NCBI RefSeq assembly: GCF_008275125.1
Contig: NZ_CP043473.1
Coordinates: 4,154,001 to 4,218,000 of the forward strand
Length of the DNA: 64,000 nucleotides
Reading direction: 5' to 3'
Source: Chromobacterium paludis
GTDB lineage: Bacteria > Pseudomonadota > Gammaproteobacteria > Burkholderiales > Chromobacteriaceae
Shown: piece by piece, positions 14,380 to 23,554 of the stretch
How positions within the stretch are numbered: the first letter of the stretch is position 1
How the letters are laid out: the number at the start of each line of letters is the position of its first letter
Position numbers and translations under genes: made by a program
Notes under the pieces: generated by a model
The model's database searches: none
Told to the model about the DNA's origin: nothing
Seen by the model: the letters and a program-made list of their open reading frames with translations, nothing else

Positions 14380-17300
14380 GCGCGATGCAGGCGCTGGACG
14401 CGCTGAACTGCCCGCTGGCGGGCGTCAACCTGATCGAGGCCTCGGCCGGCACCGGCAAGACCTGGACCATCGCCGCGCTGTTTGTCCGGCTGTTGCTGGA
14501 AGAGCGCGATGGCGCGCCGCCGCCGCTGATCGACCAGGTGCTGGTGGTGACCTACACCAAGGCCGCCACCGCCGAGCTGCGCGAGCGGCTGCGCAAGCGG
14601 CTGGCCGAGATGCTGGCGCTGCTGGACGGCAAGGCCGACGGGGACGATTTTTTGCGGACGCTGGCCGCGCGCTTTCCGGAGGGCCCGGCGCGTGACGTGG
14701 CCCGCCAGCGGCTGACTGCCGCGGTCAACGGCTTCGACGCCGCCGCCATCTACACCATCCACGGCTTCTGCCAGCGGGTGCTGACCGACGCGGCGTTCGA
14801 GAGCGGCCAGACCTTTCAGGCCGAGTTGGTGGACGACGACGCGGCCCGGCTGGCCGAGATCGTCGACGATTTCTGGCGCCGCCGCATCGTCGCCGCGCCC
14901 TTGCTGGCCCAGGTGCTGGTGGAGCGCGGGGAAACGCCGGACGCCTGGCTGGCCGAGATCCGCCCCTATCTGTCCAAACCGTATCTGAAGCTGCGCGCGC
15001 CGGATGCGGCGGGGCTGGAGACGGCGAGACGGACGGCGAGCGAGCGATGGCAGCGGCTGGCTGCCGCGCCGGAGCGGGTGGAGGAGGGGCTGGCGCGGTT
15101 CCTCGACCACCCCGGTTTCAAGGCCAATATCTACCGGCCGGACACCATGGCGCGCGCCGCCGACGCGCTGCGCGGCTGGCTGGCGCAGCCGGACGACTTG
15201 CCGGAGCTGGACAGCGACAGCCGCAAGCTGATGGAAAAACTGCTGCCGGAGGCCTTGGCCAAGGGCATGAAGAAAGGCTGCGAGCCGCCGGCTCATCCCT
15301 TGTTCGAACTGGTGGAAGCCTGGCTCGACGCCTGGGGCGCGTATCTGGAGCAGGTGGCCAAGTCGTTGGCCGGGCTCAAGCTGGAGCTGATCGCCTGGGC
15401 CAACGAAGAGCTGGCGCGGCGGCGCGGCGTGGAGCGCAGCCGCAGCTTCGACGACCTGCTGACCGACCTGGGCGCGGCGCTGGCGCACCCGGAAACCGGC
15501 CCATTGCTGGCGGCGCAGGTGGCGGACAGCTTCGCCGTGGCCTTGATCGACGAATTCCAGGACACCGATCCCACCCAGTACCGGATCTTCCGCCGCTGCT
15601 TCGTCGAGGAGGCGCGGCCGGTGTTCCTGGTGGGCGATCCCAAGCAGGCGATCTACAGCTTCCGCGGCGCGGACATCTTCGCCTACCTGGCGGCGCGCCA
15701 CGACGCCGAGCGCCAGTACACGCTGGACACCAACCGCCGCTCAGACGCGCCGCTGGTGGCCACCGTCAACGCGCTGTTCGGCCGCGAGCTGCCGTTCCTG
15801 CTCGACGGCATCGCTTACCAGCCGGTGGCGGCCAGTCCCTCGTCCGGCGGCAGGCTGGAAGTGGATGACGACCGCGCGCCGTTCAACGCGCAATGGATAC
15901 AGGCCGGCGAAAAAGAATTGAGCAAGGAGGCCGCGGAACGCGCGGCGGCCGAAGCCTGCGCCAACGAGATCGCCCGCTTGCTGACGCTGGCGGGCGAGGG
16001 CCGCGCCGCCATCGTCCAGGGCGAGGCGCGGCGGCCGCTGGCCGGCGGCGACATCGCGGTGCTGGTGGCCACCCACAGCCAGGGCGACCGGGTGCGCGGC
16101 GAATTGCGCGCGCGCGGCGTGGCCAGCGTGGCGCTGACTCAGGAGAGCGTGTTCGCCAGCCGCGAGGCCGGCGAGTTGCTGGCCGTGCTGCACGCCTGGG
16201 CCGAGCCGGCCAACGAGGGCCGGCTGCGCCGCGCGCTGGCCACCGAGCTGGCGGGCTTGAACGCCGCGGAGATCAAGGCCGAGCTGGAGGATGAGACACG
16301 CTGGGAAGCCCAGCTGCTGAAGAACGCCGACGACCACCAGCGCTGGCGCGAGCGCGGCTTCATGGCCGCCTGGCGGCACTGGTTCGCCCGCGAGCGCGCG
16401 GCGGAGCGCTTGCTGCCGCTGCCGGACGGCGAGCGGCGGCTGACCAATCTGGGCCACCTGGCCGAACTGATCCAGCAAGAGAGCGAAAGCCGGCAGGGCA
16501 TGGCGCCGCTGCTGGCCTGGTTCGCCGCCCGCGTCGCCGATCCGCCGCGCGGCGAGGAGGCGGCGCTCAGGCTGGAGAGCGACGCGGCGCTGGTGAAGAT
16601 CGTCACCGTCCACACGTCTAAGGGTTTGCAGTACCCGGTGGTGTTCTGCCCATTCTTGTGGAATGGCGCGCTGGAGCGGCGCGGCGCCAGCTTCTGGAGC
16701 TATCACGACGGCGACGAGCCCTGGCTCGCGCCGGAGGCGGCCGCCGACGACGCGGTGAAGCAGGCGGCGCGCAGCGAGCTGCTGGCGGAGAAGCTGCGCT
16801 TGCTGTACGTGGCGCTGACCCGCGCCCAGTACCGGCAGTACATCGCCTGGGGCTGGGTGAGGGAACTGAAGACCGCCGCGCTGTCCTGGCTGCTGCACGC
16901 GCCGGGCGCGCGCGATCTGGCGGCGCTGGAGGCGCTGGAGCTGGACGGCGGCATGGTGGAGGCGCAGCTGCGCGATTTCCTGGCCGGCCGCGGCGAGGCG
17001 GCGCGCTGGCTGGCGGAGGTTGAACCCAGCGCGCTGGCGGGCAGCCATGACGGCGGCCGCGTCTACGCCGCGCGGCCGTTCGCGCGCAAGCTGTACACGC
17101 CTTGGCGCATCGCCAGCTTCACGTCGCTGACCCATGACGCCGGCAGCCATCTGGCCGAAGCGCCGGATTACGACCGCGCGGCGCGGCAGGCGGCCGCAGA
17201 GCCGGCGGCGGAACCGGCGCGGGACCGCTTCCGTTTCCCGCGCGGGGCCAAGGCCGGCGTCTGCCTGCATGAAATCTTCGAGAACATCGGCTTCGGCGCG

Positions 17301-17936
17301 GACGAGGACGAGATCCGCGCGGCGGTGGCGCGCGCGCTGGCGCGGCATGGTTTTGGGGAGGAATGGCTGGACGCCGGCTGCGACCTGATATTGTCCACGC
17401 TGAACGCCGAAATCGCGCCCGGCGCGCGGCTGCGCGAGGTGGCGGACGGCAAGCGGCTGATCGAGCTGGAGTTCACGCTGCCGGTCAAACAGCTGGACGT
17501 GGGCGCGCTGATCGCCGTCTTGCAAAAGCCGGAGCACGGCCTGGCCGAACCGTTCCGCCAGGCCGCGGCGGCCTTGGATTTTGCCAGCGTGCAGGGTTAT
17601 CTCAAGGGCTTCATCGACCTGGTGTGCGAGGCGGGCGGCCGCTACTACCTGATCGACTACAAGTCCAACCACCTGGGCGACGACTACGGCGCTTACCGTG
17701 AGGACAGCCTGGTCCAGGCGGTGGCGCGGGAGCATTATTACCTGCAGTACCTGATTTACCTGGTGGCGCTGCGCCGCTACTTCGCCGCGCGCGGCGCGGA
17801 TTGGGACGGCTGCTTCGGCGGCGTGCGCTATCTGTTCCTGCGCGGCATGGGCGAGCCCGGCTGCGGCGTGTGGGCGGACGCGCCGAGCGCGGCGCTGCTG
17901 GACGCGCTGGATGGTTTGCTCAAGAGGGATCGGTAG
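14376..17936 (+). CDS. recB: exodeoxyribonuclease V beta subunit RecB (helicase-nuclease)
   Basis: RecB is the 3'-5' helicase and only nuclease of RecBCD. The 1186-residue protein has Walker A EASAGTGKTW (residues 21-30), VVTYTKAATAEL, the DEFQDTDPTQ Walker B (about 391), the QxxYxFRGAD region, VTVHTSKGLQYPVVFCPF, and a C-terminal nuclease with VCEAGGRYYLIDYKSNHLG (about 1085-1100; D and K catalytic). All helicase and nuclease motifs look intact. Start ATG overlaps the recC stop by 4 bp. Two unrelated genes separate it from recD. Confidence 0.94.
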   Translation: MSAMQALDALNCPLAGVNLIEASAGTGKTWTIAALFVRLLLEERDGAPPPLIDQVLVVTYTKAATAELRERLRKRLAEMLALLDGKADGDDFLRTLAARFPEGPARDVARQRLTAAVNGFDAAAIYTIHGFCQRVLTDAAFESGQTFQAELVDDDAARLAEIVDDFWRRRIVAAPLLAQVLVERGETPDAWLAEIRPYLSKPYLKLRAPDAAGLETARRTASERWQRLAAAPERVEEGLARFLDHPGFKANIYRPDTMARAADALRGWLAQPDDLPELDSDSRKLMEKLLPEALAKGMKKGCEPPAHPLFELVEAWLDAWGAYLEQVAKSLAGLKLELIAWANEELARRRGVERSRSFDDLLTDLGAALAHPETGPLLAAQVADSFAVALIDEFQDTDPTQYRIFRRCFVEEARPVFLVGDPKQAIYSFRGADIFAYLAARHDAERQYTLDTNRRSDAPLVATVNALFGRELPFLLDGIAYQPVAASPSSGGRLEVDDDRAPFNAQWIQAGEKELSKEAAERAAAEACANEIARLLTLAGEGRAAIVQGEARRPLAGGDIAVLVATHSQGDRVRGELRARGVASVALTQESVFASREAGELLAVLHAWAEPANEGRLRRALATELAGLNAAEIKAELEDETRWEAQLLKNADDHQRWRERGFMAAWRHWFARERAAERLLPLPDGERRLTNLGHLAELIQQESESRQGMAPLLAWFAARVADPPRGEEAALRLESDAALVKIVTVHTSKGLQYPVVFCPFLWNGALERRGASFWSYHDGDEPWLAPEAAADDAVKQAARSELLAEKLRLLYVALTRAQYRQYIAWGWVRELKTAALSWLLHAPGARDLAALEALELDGGMVEAQLRDFLAGRGEAARWLAEVEPSALAGSHDGGRVYAARPFARKLYTPWRIASFTSLTHDAGSHLAEAPDYDRAARQAAAEPAAEPARDRFRFPRGAKAGVCLHEIFENIGFGADEDEIRAAVARALARHGFGEEWLDAGCDLILSTLNAEIAPGARLREVADGKRLIELEFTLPVKQLDVGALIAVLQKPEHGLAEPFRQAAAALDFASVQGYLKGFIDLVCEAGGRYYLIDYKSNHLGDDYGAYREDSLVQAVAREHYYLQYLIYLVALRRYFAARGADWDGCFGGVRYLFLRGMGEPGCGVWADAPSAALLDALDGLLKRDR

Positions 17937-18001
17937 TTTTACGCAATGCTGACTACCGGAGACTGCAACTAAGCTAAGCAAGTGGATAAGGACAACACAG
18001 C

Positions 18002-19486
18002 ATGTTTGAATCTGCCGAAATCGGCCACAGCATAGACAAAGACACTTTCCGCAAGATGATGCCCTCGCTGCGCGAGGCCTTGCTGGACGTGCAGTACGAA
18101 TTGAAGGAGCAGGCCAACTTCCCGGTGCTGATCCTGATCCATGGCTTCGACGGCGCCGGCCGCGGCGAAACGATGAACCTGATCAATGAGTGGCTGGACC
18201 CGCGGCTGATCGACACCATCGCCTTCGACAAACCCAACGACGAAGCGCGCGCCCGGCCCTGGATGTGGCGTTACTGGCGAGAGTTGCCGGCCAACGGTCG
18301 CATCGGCATGTTCTTTGGCTCGTATTATTCCGACACCCTGTTTGACCGCGTGTTCAGCCGCAGCGACCGCGACGCCTTCGACCGCCAGATTTTCGACATC
18401 CTGCGCCTGGAGCGCATGCTGACGCTGGACGGCGCGGTGGTGCTGAAGTTCTGGTTTCATCTGAGCCGCGACAAGCAAAAGCAAAGGCTGAAGCAGCTGG
18501 AGCAGGATTCGGCGACCAGCTGGCGCGTCACCAAGAGCGACTGGGATCATTACGAGCGCTACGACAAGATACGCAAGTACGGCGAACACATGCTCAGACT
18601 GACCAATACCGCTTACGCGCCCTGGATCATCGTGGATGGCGAGGACGCCAACTACCGCAGCCTGACGGTGGCCAACACCATACTGGAGGCGATACGCAAC
18701 CGCATCGGCCAGCCGGTGCTGACGACGGACCGGGTGGAGGCGCCGCCGCTGCTGGCGCCGATAGACAACAAGCTGGTGCTGGACACGCTGGTGCTGGATC
18801 AGAAGCTGGACAAGGACAGCTATCAGAAGAAGCTGGATCAGCTGCAGGGACGGCTCAACAAGCTGACGCGCGATCCGCGCTTCGGCGCCCACTCGCTGGT
18901 GCTGGTGTTTGAAGGCAATGACGCGGCGGGCAAGGGCGGCAGCATCCGCCGCATCACCCAGGCGCTGGACGCGCGCCGTTTCCGCGTGGTGCCGGTGGCC
19001 GCGCCGACGCAGGAGGAAAAGGCCAAGCCCTGGCTGTGGCGCTTCTGGCGCAATGTGCCGGGCAAGGGCGGCATCACCATCTTCGACCGCAGCTGGTATG
19101 GCCGGGTGCTGGTGGAGCGGGTGGAGGGGTTCGCGCAGGAGGCGGACTGGATGCGCGCCTACTACGAAATCAACGACTTCGAACATCAGCTGACGGAAAA
19201 CGGCGCCATCGTGCTGAAGTTCTGGCTGGCCATCAGCCAGGAAGAGCAGCTGGCGCGCTTCAAGGGGCGAGAGGACACCGGCTTCAAACGCTTCAAAATC
19301 ACTGACGAAGACTGGCGCAACCGCGACAAGTGGGAGGTGTATCGCCAGGCAGTCAGCGACATGGTGGACCGCACCAGCACCAGCAAGGTGCCGTGGACGC
19401 TGGTGGAGGCCAATAACAAATATTTCGCGCGCATCAAGATACTGACCACGATCTGCGACGCGTTGGAGGCGAGATTGAGTGAATAA
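18002..19486 (+). CDS. pap: polyphosphate:AMP phosphotransferase (two-domain class II PPK2)
   Basis: Transfers phosphate from inorganic polyphosphate to AMP, making ADP. The 494-residue protein contains two tandem PPK2 domains. The N-terminal domain has a Walker A-like GFDGAGRGET (48-57) but FFGSYYSD in place of the Walker B. The C-terminal domain has GNDAAGKGGS (about 304-313) and DRSWYGRVLVERVEGF (about 362), so it is the likely catalytic half. It starts 65 bp after recB and its stop overlaps the next gene by 8 bp, which places it inside the recCB-recD run. Confidence 0.9.
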   Translation: MFESAEIGHSIDKDTFRKMMPSLREALLDVQYELKEQANFPVLILIHGFDGAGRGETMNLINEWLDPRLIDTIAFDKPNDEARARPWMWRYWRELPANGRIGMFFGSYYSDTLFDRVFSRSDRDAFDRQIFDILRLERMLTLDGAVVLKFWFHLSRDKQKQRLKQLEQDSATSWRVTKSDWDHYERYDKIRKYGEHMLRLTNTAYAPWIIVDGEDANYRSLTVANTILEAIRNRIGQPVLTTDRVEAPPLLAPIDNKLVLDTLVLDQKLDKDSYQKKLDQLQGRLNKLTRDPRFGAHSLVLVFEGNDAAGKGGSIRRITQALDARRFRVVPVAAPTQEEKAKPWLWRFWRNVPGKGGITIFDRSWYGRVLVERVEGFAQEADWMRAYYEINDFEHQLTENGAIVLKFWLAISQEEQLARFKGREDTGFKRFKITDEDWRNRDKWEVYRQAVSDMVDRTSTSKVPWTLVEANNKYFARIKILTTICDALEARLSE

Positions 19487-20225
19487 GTGGTATGGAGTTG
19501 CCCTGGCCCTTTGCCTGATGTGGCAACCGGCCGGCGCGCAGCAGGTGTTGCGCGCGGGCGTGGCCAACGACACCAGCGAACCCTTGCGGCAGGCGGGCGG
19601 GGATGGTGCGTTGCAGGCCTACCGCGCGGCCCTGGCGCTGATCGCCAGGCAAAGCGGCATCCGCTTTCAGCTCGATTATTATCCAACCCAGCGGCTGGAG
19701 CAGCTGTTTCAGATCGGCCGGCTCGATGTGGAAGTGGGCGTCAATCCCGCCTGGCGGACGCTGTCGCCGGTGGCGGGGTTCTACACCCAGCCCATAGGCG
19801 AAGTGGAGTTCCAGCTATGCCTGCCGCCGGGCAAGAAGCGTCAGCCGGTGACGCTGGCGGAGATGAAGGGGTGGACCGTCGGAACCCTGGCCGGCATGCA
19901 TTATCCGTTGCTGGAGCCGGCCTTCCAGTCCCAGCGCATCAAGCGCGACGTGTCCACGAGCGAAGACGAACTATTGGACAAGCTGCGCCTGGGGCAGGTG
20001 CAGGCGGTGGCCCTGGAGCGTGGCCGCGCCTGGTACTGGAACCATCGCATCGAAGGCAGCCGTTGCCAGCTGTCGGAGTCGGCGGGCCGGCTGCCGGTGA
20101 TGCTGCGGCTGCATCCGCAATACCGGGACCTGCTGCCCAGGCTGAACCAGGCCATCCAGACGCTGAACAGCCAGGGCAAGCTCAAGCCCCTGTTCGCCTT
20201 GCACAGCGCGGCCGGCGCCCATTAG
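19479..20225 (+). CDS. periplasmic solute-binding-like protein (SBP_bac_3 type)
   Basis: A 248-residue exported protein with a Sec signal peptide (MNKWYGVALALCLMWQPAGA, cleavage near residue 20-21). The rest resembles the extracellular solute-binding family 3 that binds amino acids, but without neighbouring permease or ATPase genes. Segments such as LRAGVANDTSEPLR, QLDYYPTQRLEQLFQIGRLDVEVGVNP and AEMKGWTVGTLAGMHYPLL fit this fold. Start is GTG at 19479 with GGAGG at 19465-19469; the first codons overlap pap. It may be an orphan binding or sensory protein. The ligand is unknown. Confidence 0.7.
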   Translation: MNKWYGVALALCLMWQPAGAQQVLRAGVANDTSEPLRQAGGDGALQAYRAALALIARQSGIRFQLDYYPTQRLEQLFQIGRLDVEVGVNPAWRTLSPVAGFYTQPIGEVEFQLCLPPGKKRQPVTLAEMKGWTVGTLAGMHYPLLEPAFQSQRIKRDVSTSEDELLDKLRLGQVQAVALERGRAWYWNHRIEGSRCQLSESAGRLPVMLRLHPQYRDLLPRLNQAIQTLNSQGKLKPLFALHSAAGAH

Positions 20226-20258
20226 CCGGCGCGGCGGCGCCACCCATGGACTTTCCCG

Positions 20259-21950
20259 ATGAAATCCCCGATTCCGCATTTGCCCGGGCAACTGGCCGCG
20301 CTGTTCGCGCGGCTGCAGCCCGATATCGATGACAGCTTGCTGGCCGTGATCGGCGAGCTGAGCCACGCCAATCAGGCCGGCCACGTCTGCCTGCCGCTGG
20401 CGCACCGCGCTGAATTGAAAGCCGTGCGCGGCAGCCCCCTGGTCGGCGTGCCGGGCGCGTATGCGCCTTTGATCCTGGACGACGCCGGGCGCCTGTATTT
20501 CGCGCGGCACTGGCATGATGAGGACAGGCTGGCCGCGGCGCTGATCCGGCTGGCCGAGCCCTTGGCCCCGCCGGATGAGGCCAGCCTGTCTGAGGCGTTG
20601 CAGCGACTGTTTCCCGCGCGGCAGCACGATGAGCCGGACCGGCAGAAAATGGCCGCGGCCTTGGCTTTGCGCCAGCGGCTGATGGTGATTTCCGGCGGTC
20701 CCGGAACCGGCAAGACCACTACCGTGGTGCGGCTGCTGGCCCTGCTGGCGGCCATGTCGCCGCGGCCGCTGGTGATGGCGATGGCCGCGCCGACCGGCAA
20801 GGCGGCGGCGCGGCTGACCGAGTCAGTGCGCGCCGCGCGTGATCGGCTGGACGTGGCGGATACGGTGCGCGGCCAGTTGCCGGCGAAGGCGGAGACGCTG
20901 CACCGCTTGCTGGGTTTGCGTCCCGGGGTGGCTCTGGCTAGGCATCATGCCGGCAACCCGTTGCCGCTGGACCTGTTGGTGGTGGACGAGGCTTCGATGA
21001 TCGACCTGTCGCTGATGGCGCGCACTGTGGAGGCCTTGCCCTCCCGGGCTCGGCTGATTCTGCTGGGCGACCGCGATCAGCTGTCTTCGGTGGAGGCTGG
21101 CGCGGTGCTGGGCGAGCTGTGCGCCCGCATCGGCTATCGAGAGAGCACGCGGCAATGGCTGTCGCGCGTGGCGGGCGCGGCGCCGGGCCAGGCAGAGGGC
21201 GGCGCCTTGACGGATTGCGTCGCCCTGCTGACCCGCAGCCACCGCTTCGGCGCCGATTCCGGCATCGGCGAACTGGCGCGACGCGTCAACGACGGCGATG
21301 GCGAGGGGGCGCTGGGGGTGCTGCGCGGCGCGGGCCGGGACGATGTGGCCTGGCTGGACGAATGGGACGACGCCGAGCTCTTGGCCAAGCGGCGGGACTA
21401 CTTGCGCTCAGTCGCCGATGGCGCGGCCCCGGACGCGGTATCGCGCGCCTTTTCAGCCTTTATGCTGCTGGCCGCGGAGCGCAGGCAGGTGGCCGAATGC
21501 AATCGGCGCATCGAGCAGCGGCTGGAGCGGGATGGCGTCAAGCTGCCTGAGCGCGAGTGGTATCCGGGGCGGCCGGTCATGATCGCGGAGAACGACTACG
21601 GCTTGGGGCTGTTCAACGGCGACATCGGTTTTGCCCTGCCGCGGGGCGGGGGGCTGCGCGTGCTGTTTCCGGCCGATGACGGCGGTTGGCGCGAGTTCTC
21701 TCCCGCCCGGCTGCCCGCGCATGAGACCGTCTTCGCCATGACGGTTCACAAGAGCCAGGGCTCGGAATTTGACGAAGTCTGGCTGCAGTTGCCGGAGCAG
21801 GCCGGCGCGCTGTTGAACCGCGCCCTGATATACACCGCCATCACGCGCGCGCGCGCGTCTTTTTCGGTGAGCGGCAGCGAGGCCGTGTGGCGGGAGGGCG
21901 TGGCCAGCGCGCCGCGCCGCGACTCCGGCTTGGCGGATCGTTTGCGCTGA
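20259..21950 (+). CDS. recD: exodeoxyribonuclease V alpha subunit RecD
   Basis: RecD is the 5'-3' helicase of RecBCD. The 563-residue protein has an N-terminal RecB-interacting domain, Walker A GGPGTGKTTT (146-155), DEASMIDLSLM, GDRDQLSSVEAGAVLGELC, and C-terminal TVHKSQGSEFDEVWL with YTAITRARASF. All superfamily 1 motifs look intact. It follows the solute-binding gene after 33 bp, so it is probably co-transcribed with recC, recB and pap. The Shine-Dalgarno is weak. Confidence 0.93.
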   Translation: MKSPIPHLPGQLAALFARLQPDIDDSLLAVIGELSHANQAGHVCLPLAHRAELKAVRGSPLVGVPGAYAPLILDDAGRLYFARHWHDEDRLAAALIRLAEPLAPPDEASLSEALQRLFPARQHDEPDRQKMAAALALRQRLMVISGGPGTGKTTTVVRLLALLAAMSPRPLVMAMAAPTGKAAARLTESVRAARDRLDVADTVRGQLPAKAETLHRLLGLRPGVALARHHAGNPLPLDLLVVDEASMIDLSLMARTVEALPSRARLILLGDRDQLSSVEAGAVLGELCARIGYRESTRQWLSRVAGAAPGQAEGGALTDCVALLTRSHRFGADSGIGELARRVNDGDGEGALGVLRGAGRDDVAWLDEWDDAELLAKRRDYLRSVADGAAPDAVSRAFSAFMLLAAERRQVAECNRRIEQRLERDGVKLPEREWYPGRPVMIAENDYGLGLFNGDIGFALPRGGGLRVLFPADDGGWREFSPARLPAHETVFAMTVHKSQGSEFDEVWLQLPEQAGALLNRALIYTAITRARASFSVSGSEAVWREGVASAPRRDSGLADRLR

Positions 21951-22059
21951 GTTGATGGATGGAATGCAACACTTGCCGCGAATGTGCGAGGAAGAATGGT
22001 CAAGGCTTCTGAGACATCCTAAGATGCAGCCTTCCCGAAAAAAAGCTGGGGGAGTGCTC

Positions 22060-22941
22060 ATGCAGGTGGATGCCATACTGGGCTATCTGGACAAGGTCAG
22101 CCGGTTTGATTCGCAGCAGTTTACGCCATTGTTTATCGGCTCGGAGCGGATGGGTTACGTCAATGCGCAATGGAAGGAACGATTGTTGCAGCACGAGTCC
22201 GCGCTATTCGAGGAAAACTATCTGGGCGTATCCTGTCGGCTGGATGGCAGTTATCGCAGCATCAGCCACGCTTTGGCGCAGGCGGCGCGGCGTTGGCAGC
22301 AGGCCGGCTGGCTCAATGGCTGGCGGAATGAGAACTTCACCGCGTTCCGGCAAGACGGCCGTCCCTATTTCGAGCTGGAACGCGCGGCCTTCCGCCCCTT
22401 GGGCCTGACCAGCCGCGCGGTGCATGTCAACGGCCTGTGCCGCATGGCCGATGGCGAGGTCCGGATGTGGGTGGGGCGGCGCAGTCCGCACAAGGCAGTG
22501 GACCCTAACCGCATGGATAACCTGGTTGGCGGCGGCGTGGCCGCCGGTGAAACGCTGGGATTGGCCTTGCAGCGGGAAGGTTGGGAAGAGGCGGGCATCA
22601 CCCAGGACAAGCTGCATGGCTTGCAGCCGGCCACCCTGCTGCTGGCGCAACGTCCGGTGGCGCGCGGGCTGCATAGGGAGTGGCTTTACGCCTACGATCT
22701 ATGGCTGGCGCCCGGAGAGGCACCGGCTTGCCAAGACGGCGAGGTGGCCGAGCATGTGCTGTTGCCGTTGGATGAGGTGGAGCAACTGCTGCTGGCCGAA
22801 CGCTTCATGATAGACGCGGCCCTGGTGAGCATGGACTGCCTGTGTCGCCTGGGTTACTGGCGAGAATCGACCGCTGTTGTCGAGACGGCCTTGACGCGCG
22901 TTCGTCACGCGCTGGGGCGGGATGAAGCCATTCTTGCCTGA
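22060..22941 (+). CDS. Nudix hydrolase with N-terminal DUF4743 domain
   Basis: A 293-residue protein. The N-terminal half matches DUF4743 (thiamine-pyrophosphokinase-related Nudix proteins), and the C-terminal half has a full Nudix box GGGVAAGETLGLALQREGWEEAGI (the G-x5-E-x7-RE-x2-EE-x-G pattern). The substrate is probably a nucleoside diphosphate derivative. Start ATG at 22060 (MQVDAILGYL) was chosen because GGGGGAG precedes it by about 6 bp; the upstream in-frame ATG at 21952 lacks such a site and the added residues do not match the family. A strong terminator follows. Confidence 0.82.
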   Translation: MQVDAILGYLDKVSRFDSQQFTPLFIGSERMGYVNAQWKERLLQHESALFEENYLGVSCRLDGSYRSISHALAQAARRWQQAGWLNGWRNENFTAFRQDGRPYFELERAAFRPLGLTSRAVHVNGLCRMADGEVRMWVGRRSPHKAVDPNRMDNLVGGGVAAGETLGLALQREGWEEAGITQDKLHGLQPATLLLAQRPVARGLHREWLYAYDLWLAPGEAPACQDGEVAEHVLLPLDEVEQLLLAERFMIDAALVSMDCLCRLGYWRESTAVVETALTRVRHALGRDEAILA

Positions 22942-22970
22942 TCGGCACGAAAAATTCCATTGAAATAAAA

Positions 22971-22995
22971 AAGCCCGCAAGTGCGGGCTTTTTTA
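22971..22995 (+). terminator. intrinsic terminator after Nudix gene
   Basis: AAGCCCGCA/TGCGGGCTT stem with a 2-nt minimal loop and a run of T. It closes the recC-to-Nudix transcription unit. Confidence 0.85.
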
Positions 22996-23045
22996 CGGAC
23001 GTCAGAAATGCATCAATGTATTTTACTCATTAATGGAGCGCGAAA

Positions 23046-23180
23046 ATGACTTATGCCATGGCTGGAATATCAGATTCAGCTACTGTTTACAAAGGAAAAA
23101 TGGTTCTTCTTGCTGGGGGGATCTCTCCGTTCCATAGCTTAGGCTTTAAATATACTCATGGTAATATTGCCAATGCATAA
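23046..23180 (+). CDS. candidate 44-residue small protein or gene fragment
   Basis: An ATG at 23046 is preceded by GGAG with good spacing and opens a 44-codon frame ending in TAA. The peptide begins MTYAMAGISDSATVYKG and contains GKMVLLAGG. That stretch resembles a single kelch-repeat strand pattern (SATVY.GKM...GG), so it may be the remnant of a larger kelch-type protein. Codon use is AT-rich compared with neighbours. Either a real small protein or a decayed fragment; neither is proven. Confidence 0.3.
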   Translation: MTYAMAGISDSATVYKGKMVLLAGGISPFHSLGFKYTHGNIANA

Positions 23181-23231
23181 TACGTACGGTATAAAAACAA
23201 ATTGACCCGCGTTTTGCTTTGGATAATAAAA

Positions 23232-23441
23232 ATGTACAAGTTGAAGCTGATCTCTCCCAACTTCGGAGTCGACGATCGGGGACCGTTGCATCCGACGCAG
23301 GAACAGGCGCGGCGGGCGGCGGAACTGATGCTGAGGGTGTACCGCGGCAATGTGCGGGCCGAGGTGCATAAGGTGGATCTGAAAACGCGCAAGACCGAAA
23401 AACTGGAGGAGGTTTACGTCAAGGTGGAGCGTGTCGACTAG
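23232..23441 (+). CDS. hypothetical small basic protein
   Basis: A 69-residue soluble, charged protein (MYKLKLISPNFGVDDRGPLH at the start) that I do not recognise. It has no signal peptide or membrane helix. The ATG at 23232 has a weak GGAT upstream; an in-frame TTG at 23202 is possible but less likely. Codon use is high-GC from about residue 12 on, like the host, which supports real coding. It lies alone between a terminator and the ABC exporter gene. Confidence 0.55.
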   Translation: MYKLKLISPNFGVDDRGPLHPTQEQARRAAELMLRVYRGNVRAEVHKVDLKTRKTEKLEEVYVKVERVD

Positions 23442-23554
23442 CGCCTGCGGTTACAACTTTCCCATTGCGCCTTGGTTTGAGATAGGCTAACGTCATCGCT
23501 CCCTTAACCCCTTGTCCGCGCGCCTCCCCGGCGACGGAGAATGGAGCGATCTTT

